Source: Sterolibacterium sp. (GTDB lineage: Bacteria; Pseudomonadota; Gammaproteobacteria; Burkholderiales; Rhodocyclaceae). From it: DNA of 55,606 nucleotides. Of the stretch, positions 15,501-24,547 are shown in pieces. The stretch is from assembly GCA_023258955.1 (NCBI GenBank), contig JAHFRE010000006.1:1-55606 (forward strand), given 5' to 3'. A model generated the notes under the pieces. The model was not told where the DNA came from. It saw only the letters and a list, made by a program, of their open reading frames with translations, and did no database searches. The translations under genes and the position numbers were made by a program. The stretch's first letter is position 1, and each line of letters opens with the position of its first letter.

Positions 15501-16901
15501 ATGGACATTTTTGGATTGAGCGCATCGTTGTTCCTGCCCTGGGCGCTGGGTGTGGTGTGGCTGCGCGTGCGCTGGCTCAGAGCGGGCGACATCGCCTGGC
15601 CGACGCTGCTCGGCTACGGCTACCTGTTGGGGGCGCTGGGCACGACGCTGGTGATGCGAGCGCTCGACCGCCTGGGAGTCCGACTGGACTTCCTGAACAT
15701 CTCCCTGGCCCTGCTCCTGCTGTTCGGTTTGGGCCTCTGGGCCGGGCGCGGCGCGACCTGGCGGAGCCTGCGCTGCGGCGAAGACTGGCGGCAGCTCACC
15801 GCCTGGTCTAGGTTGGCCTTCGCCGGATTGCTGGGACTCATCGCGCTGCGCCAGGTGGGTCTCGGCCTGGAAATCCTCTGGCAGCCGCTGCTGCCGTGGG
15901 ACGCCTGGTCGCAGTGGGCGACCAAAGCCCGCGTCTGGTATGAAACCGGTCATTTGCTGCCCTTCGTCACCGACGAGGTCTGGCGGCATACAGAAGGTGT
16001 CTTTACCGACAGGGCGCCGCACTATCCGCCCGCGGTGCCGCTACTGCAAACGTGGACCTGCTTAGCACTAGGGCGCTGGGACGATGCCCTGATGAATCTA
16101 CCCTGGCTGATGGGCGCCGTCGCTCTGGCCTTGGCCTTTTACGGTCAGGCCCGGCACTGGGGCATTCCACCGCTGTTCGCTCTGCTGTTTACCTATTTTC
16201 TGTTGTCCCTGCCGATGCTCGATGCCCACGTGGCGCTGGCCGGCGATGCCGATCTGTTCATGGGTGCGGTCTATGGACTGGCGGCGTTCGCCTTCTTCCA
16301 TTGGGCGCGGTCGCGCGATTTCTGGCAGGGTGCGATGGCGCTGCTCGCGGCTGCGGGCTGCATTCTGATCAAGCAGCCGGGCATAGGCTGGGCGCTGACC
16401 CTGCTGCCCGCTCTCTGGGTGGCGTACGCCCCGCGCAGCGGTCTGATCGGCACCTTGATCCTTGGCGTGCTGGGCTTCGTTGCGCTGGCGCTATTCGGTC
16501 AGAGCGGAATCAGCCTGCTCGGCTACTCGCTGAAGTTCGCCTTCGTTCCGGTGTGGGCACCGCTGTGGGACAACCTGGCGATTCTCGACAATTGGCACCT
16601 CTTGTTCTACCTGGCCGCTGCCGCCATTGGCCTTGCGCTGCCGCGCCTGTTGGCCCCAGCCTACCTTGCGATGAGCGTCTTGGTGGGTGCCGCCTTGGCA
16701 TTCATGGTAGCGATTTTCTTCTTCACTCCAGTCAGCGCCTGGGTGGAGAACTACACCGTCGTCAATCGGGCGCTGCTGCACCTGGTGCCGATGCTCCTCT
16801 TCTACGTGATGGTGCTGTGCTGGGAGGGTTCGTTCCTTGCCAGCGACCGGCAGATGGGGGAGAATCCGCGCCCTTGCGCCAAATCTGCCGAGCAACCGTG
16901 A
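15501..16901 (+). CDS. Polytopic membrane protein, GT-C-like
   Basis: A 466-aa protein with roughly a dozen hydrophobic segments. A loop near residues 130-175 reads LPWDAWSQWATKARVWYETG and DRAPHYPPAVPLLQTW, with the acidic residues and H-Y-P-P pattern seen in GT-C glycosyltransferases using lipid-linked donors (compare GT39/ArnT-like proteins). Further on LAGDADLFMGAVYG and LIKQPGIGWALTLLPAL also fit that group. It may transfer a sugar on the periplasmic side or act in polymerisation. The assignment is by architecture only. Its stop overlaps the GTG start of the next gene (GTGA). Confidence 0.65.
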   Translation: MDIFGLSASLFLPWALGVVWLRVRWLRAGDIAWPTLLGYGYLLGALGTTLVMRALDRLGVRLDFLNISLALLLLFGLGLWAGRGATWRSLRCGEDWRQLTAWSRLAFAGLLGLIALRQVGLGLEILWQPLLPWDAWSQWATKARVWYETGHLLPFVTDEVWRHTEGVFTDRAPHYPPAVPLLQTWTCLALGRWDDALMNLPWLMGAVALALAFYGQARHWGIPPLFALLFTYFLLSLPMLDAHVALAGDADLFMGAVYGLAAFAFFHWARSRDFWQGAMALLAAAGCILIKQPGIGWALTLLPALWVAYAPRSGLIGTLILGVLGFVALALFGQSGISLLGYSLKFAFVPVWAPLWDNLAILDNWHLLFYLAAAAIGLALPRLLAPAYLAMSVLVGAALAFMVAIFFFTPVSAWVENYTVVNRALLHLVPMLLFYVMVLCWEGSFLASDRQMGENPRPCAKSAEQP

Positions 16902-17497
16902 GATTCCTGCTGTCGACCCTGCTGCTGTATTCCCTCGCCATGAACGCCCAGGCCGACATCTACACCTTTACCGACGCCAAGGGCATCGCCCACTTCAGCA
17001 ATGCGCCGGATGACAAACGCTACAAGCTGATCGTGGAAGTGCGGCGGGCGGGCGGCGGCTATTTCCCATCGCCGAGCCAGGTTCAGGTCAACGCCTTGGC
17101 GCGAGCCCGCTTCGCGCCGCTGGTGGAGTCCGCCGCCCGTACCTACCAGGTCGATGCGGCCCTGTTGCACGCGGTAATCACCGCAGAATCGGGCTACGAT
17201 GCCGCCGCCGTATCGCACAAGGGCGCGGTGGGGCTCATGCAATTGATGCCGGAGACCGCCAGACGCTATGGCGTGTCCAACAGCTTGGATCCCGAGCAGA
17301 ACATTCTTGGCGGTACCAGATACCTGAGCTATCTCTTGCGCTTGTTCGACAACAACCTGGAGTTGGCGGTAGCCGCGTACAACGCCGGCGAGCAAGCCGT
17401 CATCAACCACGGCTACAGCGTTCCACCCTATCGGGAGACGCTGGCCTACGTCCCGGCGGTGTTGAAACTGCAGAAGAAGTATCGCGCCACCCTCTAG
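16898..17497 (+). CDS. Lytic transglycosylase (SLT domain) with DUF4124-like N-terminus
   Basis: A 199-aa periplasmic muramidase that cleaves the glycan strands of peptidoglycan. Start GTG 16898 overlaps the previous stop and gives a signal peptide (MRFLLSTLLLYSLAMNAQA). The mature N-terminus (DIYTFTDAKGIAHFSNAP) is a DUF4124-like segment. The goose-type SLT domain follows: LLHAVITAESGYDAAAVSHK with catalytic Glu97, GAVGLMQLMPETARRYGV, NILGGTRYLSYLL and AVAAYNAGEQAV. Lying just upstream of the secretion operon, it may open peptidoglycan for the secretion or export machinery (inference). No good terminator separates it from gspE. Confidence 0.88.
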   Translation: MRFLLSTLLLYSLAMNAQADIYTFTDAKGIAHFSNAPDDKRYKLIVEVRRAGGGYFPSPSQVQVNALARARFAPLVESAARTYQVDAALLHAVITAESGYDAAAVSHKGAVGLMQLMPETARRYGVSNSLDPEQNILGGTRYLSYLLRLFDNNLELAVAAYNAGEQAVINHGYSVPPYRETLAYVPAVLKLQKKYRATL

Positions 17498-17551
17498 CGC
17501 TGGCGCCGCAGGCGTGCGGCGAGGGCTGTGCCGGAGCGCAAATTCGACTGT

Positions 17552-17559
17552 GCTATAGT
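17552..17559 (+). promoter_or_regulatory. Extended -10 promoter element upstream of gspE
   Basis: TGCTATAGT (17551-17559) matches the extended -10 pattern TGnTATAnT. No clear -35 hexamer lies 16-18 bp upstream. Transcription would start near 17566, between the two candidate gspE starts, favouring the TTG at 17594 over the GTG at 17528. Confidence 0.4.
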
Positions 17560-17593
17560 CCAACGCCTCAGCAACGGCCGGAAAACCGAGCAA

Positions 17594-19282
17594 TTGAGCA
17601 AGCGCCTGGGCGAAATCCTGATCGAACGCGGCAAGCTGGACGCTGCCAATCTTGAACGCGCTTTGCGTGTTCAGGAGGAAGAGAAGCGCGAGCGCATCGG
17701 CGCCATCTTGATCAGAAGCGGCATGACCGCGGAGCGCGACGTGATCGAAGCGCTGTCCCTGCAACTCGACTTGCCCTTGGTGGCTGCGGCCGACTACCCC
17801 GACCTGCCAGTGCTCGAGGAGAGCGTTTCGGTCAGATTCCTCAAGGAAGCGCGAGCGCTGCCCCTGAACGAAGACGCCGGCCGCCTGACCCTGGCGATGG
17901 TGGACCCCCTCGACGATTACGTGATCGGCGCCTTCCGCATGGTCACACAGCGCGAGGTGCTGCCGCGTCTGGCGCTGCCATCGGAATTGGACGCCGCCTT
18001 CGAACGCCTCTACGGCAGCGGCAAGTCCTCCATGGACCAGATCGTCGGCGAGGTGGAAACGCGCGAGGAAGAGGGCGGCAACGAGGACTTGCAGCAGTTG
18101 AAGGACATGGCCTCCGAGGCCCCGATCATCCGCCTGGTGAGCCTGGTCATCAGCCACGCGCTGGCGGCGCGCGCTTCCGACATCCACATCGAGCCGTTCG
18201 AGAACCGGCTGATCGTGCGTTTCCGGGTGGATGGCGTGATGCACGAAGTGGAGTCACCACCGCGAAGGTTTTCGGCAGCGGTGATATCGCGCATCAAGAT
18301 CATGGCCAACCTGGACATCGCCGAGCGCCGCTTGCCCCAGGATGGGCGCATCAAGCTGCGCATCCAGGGCAAGGAGATCGATCTGCGCGTGTCGACCGTA
18401 CCCACCATGCACGGCGAGAGCGTGGTCATGCGCATCCTCGACAAGAGCGGCACAGCGCTCGATTTCGCGACCCTGGGCTTCGATGCCGAGGTGCTGCAGC
18501 GCTTCATGGAGGTGCTGCTGCAACCCCACGGCATCCTGCTGGTCACCGGCCCCACCGGTTCGGGCAAGACGACCACGCTGTATACGGCGCTGGACAAGCT
18601 CAACAATCCCGATATCAAGATCCTCACCGTCGAAGATCCGGTCGAATACCAGATGGAAGGGATCAACCAGATCCAGGTCAAGCCGCAGATCGGCCTCAAC
18701 TTCGCCAACGCGTTGCGCTCCATCGTGCGCCAGGACCCGGACGTGATCATGATCGGCGAGATCCGCGACCTGGAGACGGCGCAGATCGCCGTCCAGTCGG
18801 CGCTGACCGGACACATGGTGCTATCGACCCTGCACACCAACGACGCGGCGAGCACGGTCAACCGCTTGCTCGACATGGGCGTCGACGACTATCTGCTGAC
18901 CTCCACGGTCAACGGCATCCTGGCGCAGCGCCTGGTGCGTACCCTGTGCAACCAATGCCGTCAGGCCCATCCGGCCCTGCCCGAGGTCGTCGAAGAGATG
19001 CAACTTAGACGCTACAGCGACGCTGAGCCGATCGTGCTCTACCGCCCCGTCGGTTGCGACCACTGCGGTGGCACTGGCTATATGGGGCGACTGAGCATCC
19101 TCGAGATGCTGGTCATGTCCGACGGCATCCGCGCCATGGTGATGCGCCACGTCACGGCAGGTGAGATTCGCCAGCAGGCCATCGCCGAGGGCATGCAGTC
19201 GATGTACGAGAACGGCATGAGCAAGGCGGTCGCGGGCCTCACCACCATCGAAGAAGTCCTGCGCGTGACGCGGGAGGAATAG
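17594..19282 (+). CDS. gspE: Type II secretion ATPase GspE
   Basis: Cytoplasmic hexameric ATPase powering pseudopilus assembly. From the TTG at 17594 the protein is 562 aa, starting SKRLGEILIERGKLDAANLE, the usual GspE/PilB N-terminus; an in-frame GTG at 17528 would add 22 residues. It has SDIHIEPFENRLIVRFRVDG, Walker A GPTGSGKTTT, the Asp box LTVEDPVEYQMEG, Walker B IMIGEIRDLETA, the His box STLHTNDAAS and a CxxC pair (CNQC, CDHC) typical of the zinc-binding GspE subclass. It is first in the gsp operon, with gspF starting 2 nt after its stop. Confidence 0.93.
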   Translation: MSKRLGEILIERGKLDAANLERALRVQEEEKRERIGAILIRSGMTAERDVIEALSLQLDLPLVAAADYPDLPVLEESVSVRFLKEARALPLNEDAGRLTLAMVDPLDDYVIGAFRMVTQREVLPRLALPSELDAAFERLYGSGKSSMDQIVGEVETREEEGGNEDLQQLKDMASEAPIIRLVSLVISHALAARASDIHIEPFENRLIVRFRVDGVMHEVESPPRRFSAAVISRIKIMANLDIAERRLPQDGRIKLRIQGKEIDLRVSTVPTMHGESVVMRILDKSGTALDFATLGFDAEVLQRFMEVLLQPHGILLVTGPTGSGKTTTLYTALDKLNNPDIKILTVEDPVEYQMEGINQIQVKPQIGLNFANALRSIVRQDPDVIMIGEIRDLETAQIAVQSALTGHMVLSTLHTNDAASTVNRLLDMGVDDYLLTSTVNGILAQRLVRTLCNQCRQAHPALPEVVEEMQLRRYSDAEPIVLYRPVGCDHCGGTGYMGRLSILEMLVMSDGIRAMVMRHVTAGEIRQQAIAEGMQSMYENGMSKAVAGLTTIEEVLRVTREE

Positions 19283-19284
19283 CC

Positions 19285-20505
19285 TTGCCGCTGTATCGAT
19301 ACAAGGCGGTGGCGCCGACCGGCGAAGCCCAGGAAGGTGAAATGGACGGCCTCGGTCAGTCCACCGTGATCGAGCGCCTCCAGGCCATGGGGCTCATTCC
19401 GATCAAGGTCGAAGAAGCGACGGCCGCCAGCGCCACCGGCAGCGCCTGGAAGACCCTGTTGCGCAAGAAGGCGGTAACCCAGGCTGACATCGCCGTGTTC
19501 ACCCAAGAGATGGCGACCCTGCTGCGCGCCGGCCTGCCGCTCGACCGCGCCCTGGGTATCCTGATCGGACTGTCGGCAAACCCGCGAGTGCTCGAACTCC
19601 TGACCCAGGTGCGCAACGACGTGCGCGGCGGCGCTGCCCTGTCGGCAGCGATGGAAGCGCAAACCGGAGTGTTCTCGCGCTTCTACCTCAACATGATCCG
19701 CGCCGGCGAGGCCGGCGGCGCCCTCGACCTGGTGCTCGCGCGCTTGGCCGAATTCATGGAACGGTCGAAGGAACTGCGGGAAACAGTCAAGTCGGCCCTC
19801 ATCTATCCGGCGATTCTGGTCGGCGTAGCCCTGCTTTCGGTGGCGGTCCTGTTGGTCTGGGTGGTGCCGCAATTCACCCAGATGTTCGAAGACTCGGGCA
19901 AGGCATTGCCTTTGGCAACCCAAATAGTCGTCGCATCGGGCGATATGTTTCAACACTATTGGTGGGCACTCATTCTCGGCACGATCGGAGTCTATTCCTG
20001 GTTCACACAGCAGCTGCGGCGACCCGAATTCCGTTTTCGGTGGGACAAGCGCTTACTCGCGCTACCCTTGGTCGGCGATTTGCTGGCAAAACTGGAGGTC
20101 GCACGGTTTTCGCGCACCCTAGGCACCTTAATGGGCAACGGCGTGGCCCTGCTGACAGCGCTATCAATCGCCAAAGACACCTTGGGCAACGCCGTGTTGG
20201 CGGAGGGCCTGGCCACCGTTGCCGCCAGACTCAAGGAGGGACAAGGATTGGGCAAGCCGTTGCTGGACATCGGTTTGTTTCCAAAACTGGCGGTGCACAT
20301 GGTTATGGTCGGCGAGGAGACGGGGAAGTTGCAGGAGATGCTGCTTCGCGTTGCCGACATATACGACCGTGAGGTGCAAAATGCGGTCAAACGGATGCTC
20401 GCCCTGATGGAGCCGGTGCTCATCCTTGGCCTGGGTTTGGTGATCGGCGGCATCATCATGTCGGTGCTGGTGGCGATATTGAGCGTCAATGATTTGGCGC
20501 TGTGA
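19285..20505 (+). CDS. gspF: Type II secretion inner-membrane platform protein GspF
   Basis: A 406-aa polytopic inner-membrane protein that couples the GspE ATPase to the pseudopilus. The N-terminus PLYRYKAVAPTGEAQEGEMD is characteristic. Two repeated T2SSF domains follow, each starting with FTQEMATLLRAGLPLDRALG or FSRTLGTLMGNGVALLTALS, with membrane helices near 170-190, 220-240 and 375-400. The start is a TTG at 19285. Length is normal for the family (about 400 aa). The second in the operon, it is followed by a 33-nt gap before gspG. Confidence 0.93.
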   Translation: MPLYRYKAVAPTGEAQEGEMDGLGQSTVIERLQAMGLIPIKVEEATAASATGSAWKTLLRKKAVTQADIAVFTQEMATLLRAGLPLDRALGILIGLSANPRVLELLTQVRNDVRGGAALSAAMEAQTGVFSRFYLNMIRAGEAGGALDLVLARLAEFMERSKELRETVKSALIYPAILVGVALLSVAVLLVWVVPQFTQMFEDSGKALPLATQIVVASGDMFQHYWWALILGTIGVYSWFTQQLRRPEFRFRWDKRLLALPLVGDLLAKLEVARFSRTLGTLMGNGVALLTALSIAKDTLGNAVLAEGLATVAARLKEGQGLGKPLLDIGLFPKLAVHMVMVGEETGKLQEMLLRVADIYDREVQNAVKRMLALMEPVLILGLGLVIGGIIMSVLVAILSVNDLAL

Positions 20506-20538
20506 TCTTAGTGAACTTCTGTCGGGAAGGGCAGGACT

Positions 20539-20967
20539 ATGAAACTTAAGAACTCGCGCAGATGGCGCAAGGGTTTTACCCTGATCGAATTGTTGGTCGT
20601 GCTTGTAATATTGGGCTTGCTCGCCAGCCTCGCGGGTCCCAAGGTCATCGGCTACCTTGGCGGCGCCAAGTCGGACTCGGCCAAGCTGCAGATCGAAGAG
20701 TTCGGCGCGGCGCTGGACTTGTTCAAATTGGAAACTGGCCGCTATCCGACGACCCAGGAGGGCCTCCAGGCACTGGTACAAGCACCACCCAACGTGACAG
20801 GCTGGAACGGGCCGTACCTGAAGAAGAAGACGGTGCCCAAGGATCCCTGGGGTAACGAATATCGCTATGTTTCGCCGGGCCAGCACGGCCTATACGACTT
20901 GAGTTCCTTCGGCGCCGACAATAGGGAAGGCGGTGAGGGAGAAAACAGGGACTTGACGAACTGGTGA
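20539..20967 (+). CDS. gspG: Major pseudopilin GspG
   Basis: A 142-aa major pseudopilin forming the T2SS pseudopilus. A short basic leader (MKLKNSRRWRKG) ends at the prepilin peptidase site before FTLIELLVVLVILGLLASLA, with Glu5 of the mature protein present. The rest has YPTTQEGLQALVQAP, GPYLKKKTVPKDPWGNEYRY and SFGADNREGGEGENRDLTNW, the GspG signature including the calcium-binding loop region. ATG 20539 is preceded by GGGCAGGA. No prepilin peptidase gene (gspO/pilD) is in the window, so processing must be supplied elsewhere. Confidence 0.95.
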   Translation: MKLKNSRRWRKGFTLIELLVVLVILGLLASLAGPKVIGYLGGAKSDSAKLQIEEFGAALDLFKLETGRYPTTQEGLQALVQAPPNVTGWNGPYLKKKTVPKDPWGNEYRYVSPGQHGLYDLSSFGADNREGGEGENRDLTNW

Positions 20968-21410
20968 AGCCGTTCTTGCACAGGGGCTTTACCCTGGTCG
21001 AAATGCTTGTCGTCCTGGCGATCGTAGCCCTAGTCTACGCCATGACTGCGCCGATGCTTTCGGCCGGGTTCGCCGGCGTCCAGCTCAAGGCGGCTGCGCG
21101 GCAGGTCGCCTCGGGGCTGCGCAAGGCGCGCAACGAGGCCATGGCGCGCAAGGATGAAGTTGCCTTGACCGTCGACGTGGAGCAACGTCAGTTCGAATTG
21201 ACCGGGGACAAGCGGGTCTACCACATGCCAGAGAAGGTCGAGCTCACGCTGTTTACTGCACAGTCTCAACTAATCAATGGCAAGACCGGCTCGATCCGCT
21301 TCTTTCCCGATGGCAGTTCCACCGGTGGTCGGGTGACCCTATCCCGGGGCGGGCGCAAGTACCTGGTAGACATAGACTGGCTGACCGGGCGCGTGAAGAT
21401 ACTCGAATGA
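20964..21410 (+). CDS. gspH: Minor pseudopilin GspH
   Basis: A 148-aa minor pseudopilin. Leader MKPFLHRG, cleavage site, then FTLVEMLVVLAIVALVYAMT with Glu5. A globular beta domain follows (GLRKARNEAMARKDEVALTV, GSIRFFPDGSSTGGRVTLSR) with the GspH-like FFPDGSSTGG pattern. The GTG start at 20964 overlaps the gspG stop, and its own stop overlaps gspI, so the genes are probably translationally coupled. In the model system GspH lies between the major pilin and the tip complex. Confidence 0.88.
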   Translation: MKPFLHRGFTLVEMLVVLAIVALVYAMTAPMLSAGFAGVQLKAAARQVASGLRKARNEAMARKDEVALTVDVEQRQFELTGDKRVYHMPEKVELTLFTAQSQLINGKTGSIRFFPDGSSTGGRVTLSRGGRKYLVDIDWLTGRVKILE

Positions 21411-21811
21411 CGAAGCGCGCTGAAACTGGTTTCACCCTGCTCGAGGTATTGGTTGCGTTCGTGATTTTGGCGCTGACGCTCAGCGTGATAATGCGCATAT
21501 TTTCTGGCGGGCTGCGCAACGTCACCCTTGCCGATAACTATGATCGCGCCTTATTGCTGGCGCAATCCCGGTTGGCCGAACTCAGCGTAGTGCCGGTGGA
21601 GGGGGAGGCTGCGGGCGACCTCGAAGGAAGGTACCACTGGCGCAGCACGATTCATCCGTGGATCGACGAGCGCAACATGCCGCCGGTGGGCGTTCAGCTA
21701 AGGCTGATGGAAATTGAAGTCGCGGTCGCATGGCAGGGCGAACTCGGCGGCTCGCGGCAGATCAGTCTGCGTACGTTGCAACTTGTCCCTGCGCAGGTGC
21801 CTGGGTCTTGA
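21407..21811 (+). CDS. gspI: Minor pseudopilin GspI
   Basis: A 134-aa minor pseudopilin. Leader MTKRAETG, then FTLLEVLVAFVILALTLSVI, with Glu5 present. The body has LAQSRLAELSVVPVEGEAAG and WRSTIHPW, as expected for GspI, which with GspJ and GspK forms the pseudopilus tip that starts assembly. ATG 21407 overlaps the previous stop (ATGA) and its stop shares a base with the gspJ start. Confidence 0.88.
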   Translation: MTKRAETGFTLLEVLVAFVILALTLSVIMRIFSGGLRNVTLADNYDRALLLAQSRLAELSVVPVEGEAAGDLEGRYHWRSTIHPWIDERNMPPVGVQLRLMEIEVAVAWQGELGGSRQISLRTLQLVPAQVPGS

Positions 21812-22461
21812 TGAAAGCGCAGCGGGGTTTCACCCTGCTTGAACTTCTGATAGGCATGGCTGTGCTCGGCCTGATCCTCACATTGCTGTTCGGCGGCCTA
21901 CGCTTAGCCACCAAGAGCTGGGACACGGGCGACAAGTTGTCCGGCGATTCAGCTCAATTGCGCGCTGTTCAAGGGTTCATTAGGCGCGAACTGGCCCAGG
22001 TCTTTCCACTACGCTGGAAGAATCAGGTCGATAATCGGCTGGCGTTCGGCGGGACACCCGGGGCCATGAAATTCGTCGCCCCGCTGCCAGCACAGGCGGG
22101 CGGAGGAGGCCTTTATCTTTTGGGGCTGGAACTGGAAGACGGCGACAAGGGGAAGCGCCTAGTCATGAAACGAGCGCAGACCTATCCGGTGGCAACAAGC
22201 TTTTCAAGCCTGGAGGAAGGGGAAGTCTCGGTGCTGGCAGAGCACATAGATAGACTGGAATTTTCCTATTTCGGTGCGACGACAGCGGATGGGAAGGCGG
22301 GTTGGCAAGAAATGTGGGATGATCCGCAACGCTTACCGTTGTTGGTTCGCATACAGGTCAAGACCAGCGAAGGGCGCAATTGGCCGGATCTGGTGGTTCC
22401 GTTGATGGTTGAAAAGAGCTGCGGGATCTGGGACTCCTTTCACCAACGCTGCGTGAACTGA
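21811..22461 (+). CDS. gspJ: Minor pseudopilin GspJ
   Basis: A 216-aa minor pseudopilin of the tip complex. The ATG at 21811 gives leader MKAQRG followed by FTLLELLIGMAVLGLILTLL, with Glu5; an open frame upstream is only overlap with gspI. The body has VQGFIRRELAQVFPLRWKNQ and LAEHIDRLEFSYFGA, both usual GspJ features. The start overlaps the gspI stop by one base, and gspK starts two bases after its stop. Confidence 0.88.
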   Translation: MKAQRGFTLLELLIGMAVLGLILTLLFGGLRLATKSWDTGDKLSGDSAQLRAVQGFIRRELAQVFPLRWKNQVDNRLAFGGTPGAMKFVAPLPAQAGGGGLYLLGLELEDGDKGKRLVMKRAQTYPVATSFSSLEEGEVSVLAEHIDRLEFSYFGATTADGKAGWQEMWDDPQRLPLLVRIQVKTSEGRNWPDLVVPLMVEKSCGIWDSFHQRCVN

Positions 22462-22463
22462 CG

Positions 22464-23369
22464 GTGCGACAACACGATCAGCAAGGTGTCGCCCTCGTAA
22501 TCGTCCTATGGACGGTGATGCTGTTGACCGTCGTCGCGGCCAACTTTGTTCTTGCGATGCGCACGGAAACATCTGCGGTGCGCAACGCGATATCGGTGGC
22601 GCAGGCCGAAGCGCTGGCCAACGGTGCCGTGCATAGGTCGTTGTATGAGGTCTTCAGGCAGACAGCGGATCCCTCCAACTGGCGGCCCGATGGACAAGAG
22701 CGCCGCTGGGAGACGGACGGCGCGACAATTGAAGTTGTCGTCATGGATGAAACTGGGAAGATCGACATCAATACGAGTTCGGATGCCCTACTGAAGAGTC
22801 TGTTCCTTTCGGTCGGGGTGGGCGAGGAAAAAGCGACACAGCTACTCGACGCCGTTCTCGACTGGCGCGATGCGGATTCCTTGCCTCGTCCAAATGGCGC
22901 AGAAAGGGATGCTTACCGAGCAGCTGGTTTAAAATACGAGCCGGCCAACGCGCCCTTCGAGGCGGTGGAACAACTGCAACAGGTTCTGGGAATGACCCCT
23001 GACATCTATGCTCGCATCGCACCCATGATCACTGTCTATTCCAGACAGCCAGGCGTCAACACGCTGGTTGCGTCCAGAGGCGTATTGTTGGCCATTCCCG
23101 ATGTGACCCCCGTCCAGGTAGATCAGTACATAGAGCAGCGCCAGCAAAGCTTTGCGAGCGGCCAGCCAACGCCACAGTTCCCGGCTGGCGGCGCCTATGC
23201 CTCGCCTGCGATCAACTCGATCATCAACGTACGCGCTGCAGCGCGGATGCCGGACGGCGCGGTCTATGTGCGGGAAGCAACTGCGCGTTGGAGCGGCGAG
23301 GCAAGACGACCGGTCGCGTTCCTTTCATGGAAGGAAGGGCGGTCTGCAGTCGCTCCCGCACCCCAATGA
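22464..23369 (+). CDS. gspK: Minor pseudopilin GspK
   Basis: A 301-aa protein, the largest pseudopilin, which caps the tip. Leader MRQHDQQG then VALVIVLWTVMLLTVVAANF; as usual for GspK, the mature protein lacks Glu5. The long periplasmic part has MDETGKIDINTSSDALLKSL, LLDAVLDWRDAD and AINSIINVRAAARMP, matching the GspK saddle-like helical insert with its repeated helix-hairpin segments. The GTG start at 22464 is tight to gspJ. Its stop overlaps the gspL ATG. Confidence 0.88.
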   Translation: MRQHDQQGVALVIVLWTVMLLTVVAANFVLAMRTETSAVRNAISVAQAEALANGAVHRSLYEVFRQTADPSNWRPDGQERRWETDGATIEVVVMDETGKIDINTSSDALLKSLFLSVGVGEEKATQLLDAVLDWRDADSLPRPNGAERDAYRAAGLKYEPANAPFEAVEQLQQVLGMTPDIYARIAPMITVYSRQPGVNTLVASRGVLLAIPDVTPVQVDQYIEQRQQSFASGQPTPQFPAGGAYASPAINSIINVRAAARMPDGAVYVREATARWSGEARRPVAFLSWKEGRSAVAPAPQ

Positions 23370-24547
23370 AGGATCGAGGCTACTTCAACGGATTGCGACG
23401 TTTGGGCGAAAAGCTCGGTTTATTGCATTTCCGCGATTGGTGGCTGGGTGAACTCGCAGGCATGATTCCGCGCAAGCTGATCGGCGCGGCGAGGAACGCG
23501 ATGGAGCAACGGGTGCTCGTTGCGACCAATGGCCTGCGTGTCACATTTTCACGCATCGTGGACGGTAGCCTAGTCGAAGCGGCGAGTCTGGATATGGGCG
23601 CACACGGCGCAGCGGAACAAAGGCTGGCATTCATGCGGGAAATGAAGCAAATATCGCCGCAGACAGCCGAAGTTGCCTTGTGCCTGCCTTCGCATCTGGT
23701 TTTGTGCAAGAAGATCACTTTACCGCCAGCAACGGAGGAGAACCTGCGCCAAGTGCTCGCCTTTGAGATGGATCGCCTCACACCGTTCAAAGCCGAACAG
23801 GTCTATTTTGACTACCGCTTTGCGCATCGCGACAAGCAACTCGACGTGTCGCTGGCCGTTACGCCGAAGGCAGCGCTGGACGAGCAGCTCAAGCAATTGT
23901 CTGCCTGGGGCGCCGAGGTGACAGCGGTGCTGGTCACTAGCAATGTGCCTGACGGCATCTCCTGGAATCTACTGCCGGCGGGCCAAAGGCAGATGGGAAA
24001 GGCCGCGCGACTTTCGAGATTCACGTTTGCGCTGGCCTCCGGGCTGGTGATTCTGCTCTGTGTTGCGGTCGCCCTGCCCATATGGAAGAAGCGGGAAGCC
24101 CTGCTGGCCCTGAACCCATTGCTGCACAAGGCCCACCAGCAGGCTGAAAAGGCCGAGGACTTGCGTCGTCAGTTTGAAACGCTCTTGGCCGAATACAACT
24201 ACCTGCTCACCAAGAAGCGCGAGACTCCGCCAGTGGTCGCAATATTGGATGAGGTCACCCGGGTGCTGCCAAATGACACGTGGGTTCAGCATTTGGACCT
24301 GAAGGGAACGGAGCTTCAGATCCAAGGAGAGACCGCCTCTTCATCAAAGTTGGTCGCCCTGTTCGAGCAATCGAAGATCCTGCACGGCGCCAATTTTAGA
24401 GCGCCACTAACCAAGGGAATGGGGGAAAACAGCGAGCGCTTCCAGCTTGCAGCAGAAACGCGGCCACTGCCGAGCCTCGAAACAGAACCGAGAGTTTCGC
24501 TGTTGCCCACGCAGAGCGTGGCCGCGGCTCCGGGGAAGGCGCCGTGA
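23366..24547 (+). CDS. gspL: GspL/PilM-PilN-like assembly protein
   Basis: A 393-aa inner-membrane component that recruits the ATPase. ATG 23366 overlaps the gspK stop. The N-terminal cytoplasmic half is actin-like/PilM-like (CLPSHLVLCKKITLPPATEE, LRQVLAFEMDRLTPFKAEQV, VYFDYR). A single membrane helix at about residues 220-240 (FTFALASGLVILLCVAVALP) is followed by a coiled-coil and a PilN-like periplasmic domain (ILDEVTRVLPNDTWVQHLDL, LKGTELQIQGETASSSKLV). This combined layout is typical of GspL in betaproteobacteria. The C-terminal tail is low-complexity. Confidence 0.85.
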   Translation: MKDRGYFNGLRRLGEKLGLLHFRDWWLGELAGMIPRKLIGAARNAMEQRVLVATNGLRVTFSRIVDGSLVEAASLDMGAHGAAEQRLAFMREMKQISPQTAEVALCLPSHLVLCKKITLPPATEENLRQVLAFEMDRLTPFKAEQVYFDYRFAHRDKQLDVSLAVTPKAALDEQLKQLSAWGAEVTAVLVTSNVPDGISWNLLPAGQRQMGKAARLSRFTFALASGLVILLCVAVALPIWKKREALLALNPLLHKAHQQAEKAEDLRRQFETLLAEYNYLLTKKRETPPVVAILDEVTRVLPNDTWVQHLDLKGTELQIQGETASSSKLVALFEQSKILHGANFRAPLTKGMGENSERFQLAAETRPLPSLETEPRVSLLPTQSVAAAPGKAP

